Origin: Eubacteriales bacterium
Lineage (GTDB): Bacteria > Bacillota > Clostridia > Peptostreptococcales > Anaerovoracaceae
Reading direction: 5' to 3'
DNA: 51,646 bases
Assembly: GCA_029009055.1 (NCBI GenBank)
Contig: JAQXJR010000034.1
Coordinates: 1 to 51,646 of the forward strand
This document shows positions 9,488-18,415 of the stretch, in pieces (the first letter of the stretch is position 1; each line of letters begins with the position of its first letter). The notes below the pieces were generated by a model. It worked only from the letters and a program-made list of their open reading frames with translations. It had not been told where the DNA came from and did no database searches. A program made the position numbers and the translations under genes.

Positions 9488-11410
9488 CTATTTCTTTTCC
9501 TTAAATGTCAGTATTTTATCCCTGAAATACTCATACTGCTTCTGGCGAGCTTCGATTTCCGCTGGGAGGCCCTCGCTGATATCGTTACAAAGAGTGTCGA
9601 AGCGATTGAGGATGGAAACAATTTCGTTTTGTTTCTCTATCGGTGGTAGAGGAATTTCTGTATCTAAAATCAGTGTCGAGTTCAAATCACCGCGTGCACC
9701 TTGCTTCTTGCTGAGAAGTTCTTCATATTCGTTACAGACACAATAAAATACATATTTATATAAAGCCAAATTCTCATCGACTTGTATATTCAGGCAATGC
9801 TGATTAGTCGTTGCTCGAATTTTATTTATCGCACACCGACCAGCCGAAGCACCTGATATAGCGACAATAACACAGTTCTCTGGAATCCACTTCGCAGCCG
9901 TTTCCTTCACAGCTTTCTCTGTAATTCGACCCTTAACGCTGTAAATCTCATTGAACGTAACATCTTGCGTCCTGATCCAAGGGATGTTCCCATTACCATA
10001 GTAATCTTTATTTGACTTACTAGGAGTCGCTCCTGAGCTTTTCGATTTTGTTACATCTGATAACTTCACCAAAACACACCCAAATACATACTGCAAAAGC
10101 TTAATCAAGCTTCGTTCGTTCGTTCGTTCGTTCGTTCGTTCGTTCGTTCGTTCGTTCGTTCTGATCATCTGGCCTGTCGCAGCGTATGTCAAGAGGGCGT
10201 CACGATAATATTCATATTGTTTCTGACGGGCTTCCATCTCCGCCGGCAAACCGATGTTCAGGTCAGAACAGATGGACTCAAAGTTATCTAACACATTTGC
10301 AAATCTCTCCTGAATATCGAGTGGTGGAAGAGGTATAGTAATGTTAGCAATTGCTTGAACACTCGAGTGAACAACTTTACTCTTTACTTTACCTGCACTC
10401 TTCTGGATTCTTGCATCATTGGTTTGTAAAACATGAGCAAGATACCTCGGATTTTGTTTATGCTTCAGAACGACAATATCACCACCCGCAAGGCATTTTT
10501 CATCACCTAAATAGGCAACTGATTTTGCAATGTCCTCTACACTTTCTCCTGTAACAGCAAATAAAATATCCCCATGTTCAAAATATTTGGGCGTTGCAAC
10601 GTAATCAATATGCGTATGAGATATACAGTTATCAAACCAAGTATTATAAGTCGTATATATTTCGCCATACCTCACACAAGGAATGCCTTCTTCGGTAATT
10701 TCATCTCTTTTAATACCTGATCCTCTATAAATATCAACGGCTATATCCCCCAAGCGAACACGTGGTATATGACATTGCTCAGAAAACTTTAACAAGTAAT
10801 CCCTATAATATTCATACTGCTTTTTCCTAGCTGTAAGCTCGGCTGTAAGCTCGGCTGTAAGCTCGGCTGTAAGCTCGGTGAAATTGTCCAGGATCCGGAC
10901 AATTTCACCCTGGACATCTAGAGGTGGAACAGGGATGATAATATCGTTTAGCTTATCCGGGGTAACCTCTATCACTTTCGTTCCATGCGCCAATTTTCTC
11001 TTTTGTTGAAAAAACATTTCTGAATGCAGATAATACATCAGATACTTTGGATTCTGGGTATGATGAATGATTGCCGAATGTCCACTCACTGCAACTTTCT
11101 CATCACCAAGCCATGCCAGGCATTTACACACATCCTCAATATTCTCACTAGTGACTGCCATCACGATATCACCAGGTGCAGCAAACTTTTGTTTCTTCGC
11201 TAGATCTTCGGAGATAAAAGTAAATGTCTCAGTCGCCCATAATCCATAACGGGTATAAATCTGCCCATAATGAATACATGGAATGCCTGAGTCACAGAAG
11301 TTCTTCTTTTGAAAGTTTCCTCCGCGAGAAATAGTAGCTATCTCTCCCAATCGTTTATATTCCACCCCATCGGGGCACAGTTCTTTTATAAGTTCGTCTA
11401 ATCTGCTCAT
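9488..11410 (-). CDS. hsdS: Type I specificity subunit (HsdS) with three target-recognition domains
   Basis: HsdS picks the DNA target for both methylation and cutting. Usual HsdS is about 400 residues with two target-recognition domains (TRDs); this one is 640 with three. TRD1 is about 15-170, followed by a spacer helix with TAEL repeats (179-194) and RKKQYEYYRDYLLKF. TRD2 is about 215-375 (clearly related to TRD1), followed by EARQKQYEYYRDALLTY. Then comes a TNER x4 linker (418-433) encoded by a 4-bp tandem repeat, TRD3 (about 447-600, a different type: SGATPSKSNKDYYGNGNIPWIRTQD) and a third EARQKQYEYFRDKILTF helix. Loss or gain of one 4-bp unit would stop the protein two to four codons after the repeat, leaving a normal two-TRD HsdS of about 435 residues. 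It starts two bases after the hsdM stop. Confidence 0.95.
   Translation of the reverse strand: MSRLDELIKELCPDGVEYKRLGEIATISRGGNFQKKNFCDSGIPCIHYGQIYTRYGLWATETFTFISEDLAKKQKFAAPGDIVMAVTSENIEDVCKCLAWLGDEKVAVSGHSAIIHHTQNPKYLMYYLHSEMFFQQKRKLAHGTKVIEVTPDKLNDIIIPVPPLDVQGEIVRILDNFTELTAELTAELTAELTARKKQYEYYRDYLLKFSEQCHIPRVRLGDIAVDIYRGSGIKRDEITEEGIPCVRYGEIYTTYNTWFDNCISHTHIDYVATPKYFEHGDILFAVTGESVEDIAKSVAYLGDEKCLAGGDIVVLKHKQNPRYLAHVLQTNDARIQKSAGKVKSKVVHSSVQAIANITIPLPPLDIQERFANVLDNFESICSDLNIGLPAEMEARQKQYEYYRDALLTYAATGQMIRTNERTNERTNERTNERSLIKLLQYVFGCVLVKLSDVTKSKSSGATPSKSNKDYYGNGNIPWIRTQDVTFNEIYSVKGRITEKAVKETAAKWIPENCVIVAISGASAGRCAINKIRATTNQHCLNIQVDENLALYKYVFYCVCNEYEELLSKKQGARGDLNSTLILDTEIPLPPIEKQNEIVSILNRFDTLCNDISEGLPAEIEARQKQYEYFRDKILTFKEKK
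10111..10160. repeat. Tetranucleotide tract (TTCG)12TT in hsdS
   Basis: Twelve and a half perfect TTCG units (CGAA on the coding strand) encode four TNER blocks. All three entry frames read the same TNER cycle through the tract, but only the present frame continues. The other two exit frames meet TGA or TAA within a few codons (GCT TGA; CTT GAT TAA). This is the classic layout of a slipped-strand phase-variation switch. Confidence 0.92.
10830..10877. repeat. 12-bp tandem repeat x4 encoding TAEL in hsdS
   Basis: Four exact copies of GCTGTAAGCTCG (plus strand) encode the TAEL repeats in the helix between TRD1 and TRD2. In the EcoR124 family a change between two and three TAEL copies alters the spacer length of the recognition site without breaking the frame. 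The same behaviour is expected here. Confidence 0.93.
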
Positions 11411-11412
11411 AT

Positions 11413-12975
11413 CTATGCCTCGATTTCTGCGATGATCTTATCGATCTCATCCCTGAGTGTCTGTTCACGAGCGACGATATCCTGAATCTCAGCGTTCAGC
11501 TTCACGATATCGATTTTCTCACGGGTGTCTTCCTGCTCGACGTAGGTGCTGACGGACAGGTTATATTCCTGTTCCTTCACTTCGTCGTAAGAAGCCGGAC
11601 GGCAGAAATACTCGATTTCTTTGCGCCCGGTAAAAGCGTCCATGATCTTCTGGATGTTCTCATCGGTCAGCTTATTATTGTTCGTGACCTTCACGAACTC
11701 TTTAGAAGCGTCTATGAACAGGATATCCGTATCTTTCTTATTCTTCTTCAACACCATGATATTCGTCGCTATGCTGGTCCCGAAGAACAGATTGCTCGGC
11801 AGCTGAATTATGCAGTCTATGAAGTTATTATCGACCAGATATTTACGGATCTTCTTCTCGGCTCCGCCCCTGTACATTACGCCCGGGAAGCAGACTATAG
11901 CCGCGGTACCATTAGGCGCCAGCCATGACAGGGAATGCATGATAAAAGCCATGTCAGCCTTTGACTTCGGGGCGAGCACGCCTGCCGGTGAGAATCTCGG
12001 ATCGTTGATCAGAACAGGATCATCGTCGCCAGGCCATTTAATACTGTATGGCGGATTGGAAACTATGACCTCGAAAGGCTCCTCATCCCAGTGTTGCGGG
12101 GCACGGAGGGTATCCTCACAGGCGATATCGAACTTATTGTAATCGATTTCATGCAGATGCATATTTATACGACACAGGTTGTATGTGGTTATGTTTATTT
12201 CCTGGCCGAAGAAGCCCAGCCTTATGTTATCCTTTCCCAGGATCTTAGCTGCCTTAAGCAGCAAAGAGCCCGAGCCGCATGCCGGGTCATACACTTTATT
12301 TACTTCAGTCTTTCCAACGACGCAAAGACGAGTGAGCAGCTCTGATACTTCCTGTGGGGTAAAGAATTCGCCTCCGCTCTTACCGGCGTTAGAAGCGTAC
12401 ATAGACATCAGATATTCATAGGCATCCCCGAAAGCGTCTATGGTATTATCCTGATAGTCACCGAGATTCATGTCGCCGACACCGTTAAGCAGAGCTACCA
12501 GCTTCTCATTTCGCTTGGCTACAGTCGCGCCCAGCTTATTACTATTTACATCGAAATCATCGAACAGCCCCTTAAAATCATCTTCGCTTTCGCCACCCTT
12601 AGCTGAATCCTCTATGTGATTAAATACACGCTCCAGGGTCTCGTTAAGGTTTTCATCGCTCGCGGCACGCTTACGGACATTAACGAAAAGCTCTGATGGA
12701 AGCATGAAGAAGCCTCTTTCCTCCACCAGTCCCTGCTTAGCGACTTCTGCGTCCGCGTCGGACATCTTAGCGTAGTCGAATTCAGTATCTCCCGCCTCTC
12801 GCTCGCCCCGGTTTATATAGTTCGTTAAGAGTTCCGAGAGGAAGCGGTAAAACATAGCTCCAATGACATAGGACTTAAAGTCCCAGCCGTCTACGCTGCC
12901 TCTAAGGTCATCGGCGATGCCCCAGATCGCCTTATGAATTTCTTCCCGTTCCTGTTCTTTCTTCCTGTCTGTCAT
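11413..12975 (-). CDS. hsdM: Type I DNA methyltransferase subunit (HsdM)
   Basis: The 520-residue N6-adenine methyltransferase subunit, which forms M2S with HsdS. It has an N-terminal helical HsdM_N domain ([29 protein letters not shown]), the lead-in [14 protein letters not shown], the AdoMet site D230PACGSG and catalytic N307PPY. The C-terminal helices meet HsdS. Start ATG 12975 follows GAGGAAAAC. It is the first gene of the hsdM-S-R-mrr block. The DUF2200-like gene ends 68 bases upstream on the same strand, and the TATAAT at 13043-13048 (minus) is only a weak promoter candidate because no good -35 box is seen. Confidence 0.97.
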   Translation of the reverse strand: MTDRKKEQEREEIHKAIWGIADDLRGSVDGWDFKSYVIGAMFYRFLSELLTNYINRGEREAGDTEFDYAKMSDADAEVAKQGLVEERGFFMLPSELFVNVRKRAASDENLNETLERVFNHIEDSAKGGESEDDFKGLFDDFDVNSNKLGATVAKRNEKLVALLNGVGDMNLGDYQDNTIDAFGDAYEYLMSMYASNAGKSGGEFFTPQEVSELLTRLCVVGKTEVNKVYDPACGSGSLLLKAAKILGKDNIRLGFFGQEINITTYNLCRINMHLHEIDYNKFDIACEDTLRAPQHWDEEPFEVIVSNPPYSIKWPGDDDPVLINDPRFSPAGVLAPKSKADMAFIMHSLSWLAPNGTAAIVCFPGVMYRGGAEKKIRKYLVDNNFIDCIIQLPSNLFFGTSIATNIMVLKKNKKDTDILFIDASKEFVKVTNNNKLTDENIQKIMDAFTGRKEIEYFCRPASYDEVKEQEYNLSVSTYVEQEDTREKIDIVKLNAEIQDIVAREQTLRDEIDKIIAEIEA

Positions 12976-13043
12976 GTCTGTTTTCCTCAGTCTATATATT
13001 CAATATTATCTATTACCGACCTGTTTTCGTAAAACAATTCCTA

Positions 13044-13667
13044 TTATACTCTTTCCTTTACCGTCACGTGCACTGTATCTCCGAAGGTTTTCCCGATTTT
13101 CTGGCGGATGTCTTTACGGAGGCCGATGATGTAGGATGGGGTGCCCATGCGGACGATCTGGCCATCGTATGGGACGCCGTCGAATGAAGCGTGGACCGGG
13201 ACCCTCTTCTTCCCGAACAACTTTTCCACGTCGAGCGGGACCTCGACGTAAGCGGCGTCCATATCGCCGTTTTGGATGATCACGGCGTCGAACTCGTAGA
13301 CAGGGTAGTCAGACGGGTCAGTCGGTAGAACCTTATACAAGGGCTTTCCCTTTGCTAGGTCGTCGACGAGCTTATCCAGCATACGGATCTTCCGCATGAG
13401 GGGGTCAGAAATAGACTCCACACTGATGCCGCAGACCCGACCGCGGATCTCGCTGGCTTTCTCGTTCATGTGTGACGCCTGGTCGAAGAACGTCCGATAA
13501 TCCACGCCCGCTGAGAGCTGCGCCCTAAGGCCCGCCCGGTCGTAGCCCGTCAGCCAGCAAATCACTTCCTCTACCTCCGACTCTGTCCGCCCCTTACGGA
13601 CGGCCTTGTTAACCAGGCACGGATAAACCGAGCTGAACTTCATGGCGAATACTTTCTCATTATCCAT
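13044..13667 (-). CDS. DUF2200-DUF1905-like two-domain protein
   Basis: A 207-residue cytoplasmic protein of unknown function. The start is set at ATG 13667 ([11 protein letters not shown]), eight bases after GGGAG; the longer frame from 13694 has no ribosome site. The N-terminal half ([38 protein letters not shown]) matches my memory of DUF2200. The C-terminal half ([44 protein letters not shown]...[23 protein letters not shown]) matches DUF1905, a small beta-barrel. The fusion is worth noting. It reads into hsdM and may share its transcript, but nothing shows a restriction role. Confidence 0.75.
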   Translation of the reverse strand: MDNEKVFAMKFSSVYPCLVNKAVRKGRTESEVEEVICWLTGYDRAGLRAQLSAGVDYRTFFDQASHMNEKASEIRGRVCGISVESISDPLMRKIRMLDKLVDDLAKGKPLYKVLPTDPSDYPVYEFDAVIIQNGDMDAAYVEVPLDVEKLFGKKRVPVHASFDGVPYDGQIVRMGTPSYIIGLRKDIRQKIGKTFGDTVHVTVKERV

Positions 13668-13792
13668 TTCTCTTACTCCCGTTATTACGCACATTAATAA
13701 CGATATTTTACCATTATCGCGGGATTCTATCCATTAGGGGATGAGCCTGATCTGCCGCGGTGTCAGACTAACCGAGAAATCGTGAAAGGACT

Positions 13793-13826
13793 AAAAAAGC
13801 CGCGGGCTCAGTAACGAACTCGCGGT
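13793..13826 (-). terminator. Terminator of the gtrA-gtrB-yfhO operon
   Basis: On the minus strand ACCGCGAG pairs imperfectly with CCCGCGGCT and is followed by six T residues. It lies about 50 bases beyond the stop of the YfhO-type gene. Confidence 0.75.
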
Positions 13827-13874
13827 ATGATTTTCATTCCCCATGAATCAGTGAGGAATCATTTTATATACAAA

Positions 13875-16664
13875 CTATGCCTTCCTCTTACGCTTCCACC
13901 GCACGGCGGTGAGGATGATCAGCAGGATGCCGTCGGCCGAGAAGAGGGCGCCCTCCACTAAGTACGGCGTGCGGTAGCTGAGGGCGACAGAATGCAGGCC
14001 CTTCGGGATCACTGTGCCCATATACATGCCGTTCACGCGGATGAGGCGCTGAGGCTTCCCGTCTATGGTAAGCGACCAGCCTTCCGAATACGGGATAGAG
14101 AACGCCAGGACCCGGGCGGCTGGAGCTTTTACGGTCCCGCGGACAGTGTTCGTGCCGCGGCGGACGTTAGTGAGGCGGGCAGCGGAGCGCTGGCGGACGA
14201 GCTCAGGAATAGAGCTGATACCCTGGCTCACGAGGCTCATAGAACGGAACGTGTACGTCCCCGGCGTGTCCAGGCGCAGGGTCACCCGCTTCCGCTCACG
14301 CTCTGATGTGAACATATTCATGAAATAATCCGTACGGCCGGATGTATAAGTCGCGCCGGATTCATAATACTTACTCATAGCTGAGTTCAGGCCGCCGGAG
14401 GACGCCCTGAGACCCGCTATCTCATCGCCCAGACCGCTGGACGCCTTAAATTCAAGGCCCAGGATCTGCAGGCAGAGCTCGCGGCCTGCTGGCGCGGAGC
14501 AGGCGAATGTGATCTCGGCATTCTCTTTAGCAGCAACTATCTTATTCCCGCTCAATTCACAGCCTTTCGTACTAAGCGGCGTCATGGAGAGGGTCCGGTC
14601 GGAGAACTTTAGAGAAGTCCCGGATGAAGCTGATGAAACCTCTGGGAGCGCCGTCCCGGATGAAGCAGCAGAAGCCTCGGGGAGCGTCGCGCCGGCTGAC
14701 TCAGACGCGGCTTTGAAATCAGCGGATGAAACGACCGCTGCCTGCAGCATGACCTGCTGGCGGCGGGCGAACGACATCTTCCGCCAGTCCGACTCATCGA
14801 CGAAGCTGGAATAGGTATAGCCCAGCGGGAGAGCGTTATCCGTCCGATAGAGGTATGCGGTCCTGCGGTTCCCCATGACGCGGACGGACTTACTTCGCGC
14901 GAACCTATAGCCGGCAGGGACAGCGTCACGGCGGTTCTCCCATGTAACGAAATAGCGGGCGCCGGCGAGAGGTAGCAGCCAGCTTCGTGACTGGAGACCT
15001 CGGTTTCGGTCTATCTCGCTGGTGTAGGCTGAATTATCCATCATGAAACCCGCGTTCTCGCCTGGCATTATGCTCCAATAGCCTGCCGTCGAGCTCAGTC
15101 CTGACGTCAGCGGGAAATTCGTGCTGACATCGCTGTTAGGACTGTCGGCAGTCTCCACGCGGTAGAAATCGTCATCGGCTATAGACGATGCGGCTGAAAA
15201 ATAGCGGCCGTAGAGCTCAGAACGCCCCTGGCCGTCATACATGAAGCGCTCTAAAGAATACCTGCCGGGCACCGACAACTGGACCCAAGAGTTCAGAATT
15301 ATGCCAGCCGCAGTGAAAACGCAGAGCGCGGCAGTCCGCGGCGAGGCTTTGCTAGTCGAACGGAGCTTATGGCTAGGCAGCACCACGATCAGGAAGACGA
15401 CGGGAACCAGGGCTCCGGCTGGGAATCCGGTATCGAGCCAGCAGCTGGCGATCCCGCAGCATACCGCGTATACACACGCAAAGACAGATACCAGTATTTC
15501 GCGCCGCGCGTCCAAGTCGAAGAGGTCATCCGCTGTGCGGGCGAAAAGGTAGCAGGCCAGGAACACGAGCCCGAATGTCCAGCGGTATGAGACGTAGCTT
15601 AAACCGTTGAAGGCGTAAGAGACTGCCGGAAGCAGCAGGAAGATTCCTTCCAGGATCAGGAGCCTGCGCGCCCAGGCATCTCCGCGGCGGGTCAGCAGCG
15701 CCGAAACCGCGCCGAAGAACACTACAGGCGAGACACCGTTATAGAAATTCGGACCATATAGCTGCCTATATGTGACCGGCGACGCCAGGAGGCTCAGGTA
15801 TTCACCGGGTGTCATGAAGAAGCTGAATTCGTAGCCGTTTCCGCCCCGGCCGCTGCCGAGAAGCGCCATCGCTGCCGGAAGGAACACTATGGCCGCCGCC
15901 AGGACTCCGATGACGGAGTACAGCAGGACCCTTAGTGCCGAGAGCGACAGGGCGCGGATGGAAGGCCTGAAAAGGTCCCAGCCACGGAATAGGCCGTAAA
16001 GTATCGCCAGCAAAGCGACCATGTAGAAGAAATAGAAATTCGATGCCGCTGCCAGCGTGGCCGTAACCATGTAAGGCACTGGAGACCCGCCTCTGAGGAC
16101 GCGCTCCATGCCTGCCAGTACCAAAGGCAGCCACACGAGGGCGTCGGCGAAGAAGGGGTGGCGCAGGCACATGAGCATGGCGAAGCCGCAGTAGGCGTAC
16201 GCGATGGCGCCGCAGAGCGCTCCGCGGGCCCGGGCTCCCATGAGGCGGGCGAATATTATGAAGCCCGCCCCGGCGCAGAAGAGCCTGATCAGAATAGAAA
16301 GCTCATAGCCGGCTTCGGAGTACCGCACGGGGAAGAAGGCGGAGATCCACGTGAATGGATCGGCGATGCCGTAATAGGCCAGTGTCGTTATAACATCTCC
16401 GCCGTAGCCGATCGACCATTTCCACATAGGGATGGCGAATGATCTCCCCGGCAGCAGGCCGGATACCAGCTGCCTTATCCAGCAGCCGATATAAATGAAA
16501 GCGTTATAGTGCTGGAACGCTCCATCGACGCTCCAGATGAAGCTTTTACCCGCCGCGATGAACGGAATGAAAGAAGCCAGACCGACTACGCAGAAAAACA
16601 GGACGTACTTAGCCCAGAAAGCCGGGCCATACGGGGCGTCCAGCCGCCTCGAGGCCCGGCTCAT
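13875..16664 (-). CDS. YfhO-family membrane glycosyltransferase (GT-C fold)
   Basis: A 929-residue polytopic membrane protein of the YfhO family. In Bacillus and Listeria such proteins move sugars from undecaprenyl phosphate onto wall or lipoteichoic acid on the outer face. It has an N-terminal helix, the external loop SVDGAFQHYNAF with an acidic residue as in GT-C enzymes, about a dozen membrane segments, a large extracytoplasmic C-terminal domain and a last membrane helix before KRKRK. Residues about 655-690 carry a low-complexity run with three imperfect copies of SxASSGTxLPE. The start overlaps the gtrB stop (ATGA-type), the third gene of a complete cassette. The acceptor polymer is not identifiable. 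Confidence 0.85.
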   Translation of the reverse strand: MSRASRRLDAPYGPAFWAKYVLFFCVVGLASFIPFIAAGKSFIWSVDGAFQHYNAFIYIGCWIRQLVSGLLPGRSFAIPMWKWSIGYGGDVITTLAYYGIADPFTWISAFFPVRYSEAGYELSILIRLFCAGAGFIIFARLMGARARGALCGAIAYAYCGFAMLMCLRHPFFADALVWLPLVLAGMERVLRGGSPVPYMVTATLAAASNFYFFYMVALLAILYGLFRGWDLFRPSIRALSLSALRVLLYSVIGVLAAAIVFLPAAMALLGSGRGGNGYEFSFFMTPGEYLSLLASPVTYRQLYGPNFYNGVSPVVFFGAVSALLTRRGDAWARRLLILEGIFLLLPAVSYAFNGLSYVSYRWTFGLVFLACYLFARTADDLFDLDARREILVSVFACVYAVCCGIASCWLDTGFPAGALVPVVFLIVVLPSHKLRSTSKASPRTAALCVFTAAGIILNSWVQLSVPGRYSLERFMYDGQGRSELYGRYFSAASSIADDDFYRVETADSPNSDVSTNFPLTSGLSSTAGYWSIMPGENAGFMMDNSAYTSEIDRNRGLQSRSWLLPLAGARYFVTWENRRDAVPAGYRFARSKSVRVMGNRRTAYLYRTDNALPLGYTYSSFVDESDWRKMSFARRQQVMLQAAVVSSADFKAASESAGATLPEASAASSGTALPEVSSASSGTSLKFSDRTLSMTPLSTKGCELSGNKIVAAKENAEITFACSAPAGRELCLQILGLEFKASSGLGDEIAGLRASSGGLNSAMSKYYESGATYTSGRTDYFMNMFTSERERKRVTLRLDTPGTYTFRSMSLVSQGISSIPELVRQRSAARLTNVRRGTNTVRGTVKAPAARVLAFSIPYSEGWSLTIDGKPQRLIRVNGMYMGTVIPKGLHSVALSYRTPYLVEGALFSADGILLIILTAVRWKRKRKA

Positions 16665-17767
16665 CTCTTACCTCCCGCCGCTTCCGTTCCTGTGTTAAGG
16701 CCACAGCCCGCGTCTATCGCTCCGGAAGACCCGAAGCCAGCTGAGCTATTCGCTCTGGACGACACGGTGATAACGGGCCGGCTATCCGCGCCGCTGCTGG
16801 AGGCCGGACGGATAACAGGCCGGCAGGCGGCTGGGCCGCCGAAGTTCACGAGCCTGCTCACTGTGTATAGCGGCCGGCGGCGAGCTTCCCTAAGCAGGAC
16901 AGCTATATACTTCCCCATGATGCCGAGGACGAGAAAGACCGCGGCGAATACCAGACAAAGGAAGGCGTAGAGGGGCAGGGCCTGACGAGCCGCGGTTCCC
17001 AGGCGCCGAGCGGCAGCGAGGATTATGAGCAGGACGACGCCCGCCGCTCCGAGAAGAGCCGAAAAGAAATCCGGCAGCCTAAGAGGCAGGCCGGAGAAGC
17101 TGACGAAAGCGTCCATGGCGAGCCTGAAAAGTTTTCGGAAGTTGTATTTACTCTCTCCTGCCGCTCGGTCCTCCGCGTCATATTCTATGGATGTCTTACG
17201 GAAACCTATGCTCTGCACGAAAGCCCGCATATAACGAGTAGACTCTCGGAAGTTATTCCGTATGATATTTGCTGGTGCCGCTGATAACGCGAAGAAGTCC
17301 GACGCGTTCTCTTCGAACTGCATGTCGGACATTTTATTCATTATCTTATAGAAAGCCGCGGAGCTAAAGCGTTTCCAGGCTGGAGCGCTCTCGTTCCTGC
17401 GGCGGACCATCGTGACGATCTCGTAACCCTCGTTCAGTTTCGCGAGAATGGCCGGGATCAGGGTCACAGGATGCTGCAAATCAGCGTCCATGCATATAAG
17501 GGCGTCGCCCGCGGCGTAATCTATGCCGGCGGTCATGGCATATTCATGACCATAGTTGCGCGAGAAATGGACGATCTTCACGCGGGGGTCTATCGCGGCG
17601 AAGTGGTCGAGAATAGCGGGTGAGCCGTCGCGGCTCCCGTCGTCGCAGAATATCAGTTCGAAATCCGTGCCCAGGCCTTCCATTACAGGCATGACCGCCG
17701 CGAAGAACTTCGCCAGGACGGCTTCTTCGTTATATACAGAAACGATGACAGAAAGTTTCTCTATCAT
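16661..17767 (-). CDS. Polyprenyl-phosphate glycosyltransferase (GtrB/CsbB-like)
   Basis: A 368-residue GT2 enzyme of the DPM1/GtrB/CsbB group, which loads a sugar onto undecaprenyl phosphate at the inner face. The GT-A domain shows SVIVSVYNEEAVLAKF, FCDDGSRDGS, the metal-binding DADLQHP and the R-rich RRRNE segment. Two membrane helices follow (LLGAAGVVLLIILAAA; ALPLYAFLCLVFAAVFLVLGIMGKYIAVLL). The C-terminus carries an unusual tail of about 65 residues rich in Ser, Gly, Ala and Arg. It overlaps gtrA upstream and yfhO downstream by four bases each, which argues for coupled translation and a joint pathway. Confidence 0.92.
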   Translation of the reverse strand: MIEKLSVIVSVYNEEAVLAKFFAAVMPVMEGLGTDFELIFCDDGSRDGSPAILDHFAAIDPRVKIVHFSRNYGHEYAMTAGIDYAAGDALICMDADLQHPVTLIPAILAKLNEGYEIVTMVRRRNESAPAWKRFSSAAFYKIMNKMSDMQFEENASDFFALSAAPANIIRNNFRESTRYMRAFVQSIGFRKTSIEYDAEDRAAGESKYNFRKLFRLAMDAFVSFSGLPLRLPDFFSALLGAAGVVLLIILAAARRLGTAARQALPLYAFLCLVFAAVFLVLGIMGKYIAVLLREARRRPLYTVSRLVNFGGPAACRPVIRPASSSGADSRPVITVSSRANSSAGFGSSGAIDAGCGLNTGTEAAGGKR

Positions 17768-18183
17768 GCCATCTCCCTCCCGCCATGGAAGACCCAGAAT
17801 TTACTAAGAACATAGTTCGCTACGGTGACAGCGAACTGGACGATGATCTTCGCTAGAACAGCGTCCATCCTGAGGAGCGTGACCATGAGAAACATAAGTC
17901 CCATGTCCAGGCCGAGAGACCCCAGACGCGCTGATACGAAGGCCTCCGCCTCCCGGACCATATGCGGATCCCGGCTTCTGAAGACGTATTTCCTGTTCGT
18001 GAAATACGCGAAGGCGACAGCGCAGATCCAGGATATGATGTTAGCGGCTTGAAGCTGCCAGGCGTTCCTCGGATCCAGCGCTAAAGTAATGGCTAGATAA
18101 TAACTGCCCAGGCTGACTACTGTTGTAAGCCCGCCTACTATCAGATATCGGAGAATCTCTCCCGTATTTTCCTTTAAATTCAT
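17764..18183 (-). CDS. GtrA-family flippase-like membrane protein
   Basis: A 139-residue protein with four membrane helices and the GtrA signature (LRYLIVGGLTTVVSLGSYYLAI; AYFTNRKYVFRS; IVQFAVTVANYVLSKFWVF). GtrA/GtcA proteins are thought to flip the undecaprenyl-phosphate-linked sugar made by GtrB to the outer face. ATG 18183 follows a GGGTAAATTTC region with only a weak ribosome site. First gene of the gtrA-gtrB-yfhO set. No promoter is clear in the 230-base spacer to the sensor kinase terminator. Confidence 0.92.
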   Translation of the reverse strand: MNLKENTGEILRYLIVGGLTTVVSLGSYYLAITLALDPRNAWQLQAANIISWICAVAFAYFTNRKYVFRSRDPHMVREAEAFVSARLGSLGLDMGLMFLMVTLLRMDAVLAKIIVQFAVTVANYVLSKFWVFHGGREMA

Positions 18184-18341
18184 GAAATTTACCCTTCACT
18201 TTCCGCCCGCTCCGGTCACGGGCATGTTTCCGGCGCCGACCTAATAGCCGACGTTACCAGTATGATTAGTATATCTCAAATAGACTCTAAGGAAACCTTA
18301 AATATAAATAAAATCTTCGTAAAATGCCCGGTTCTCACACG

Positions 18342-18372
18342 AAAAAAGAACTGCCTCGAAACAAAGCAGTCT
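18342..18372 (-). terminator. Terminator of the sensor kinase gene
   Basis: On the minus strand a stem with ACTGC (18366-18370 complement) and GCAGT (18350-18354 complement) around a GTTTC-containing loop is followed by a TCTTTTTT run, 45 bases after the kinase stop. Confidence 0.75.
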
Positions 18373-18415
18373 CATTTAGTTTCCATAATTATATTTCCAA
18401 TATTATTCCCCAATA

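Noticed and set aside
5318..12975. Restriction block as part of a prophage or integrative element
   Set aside because: No integrase, transposase, attachment repeats or tRNA flank is seen; flanking genes look chromosomal.
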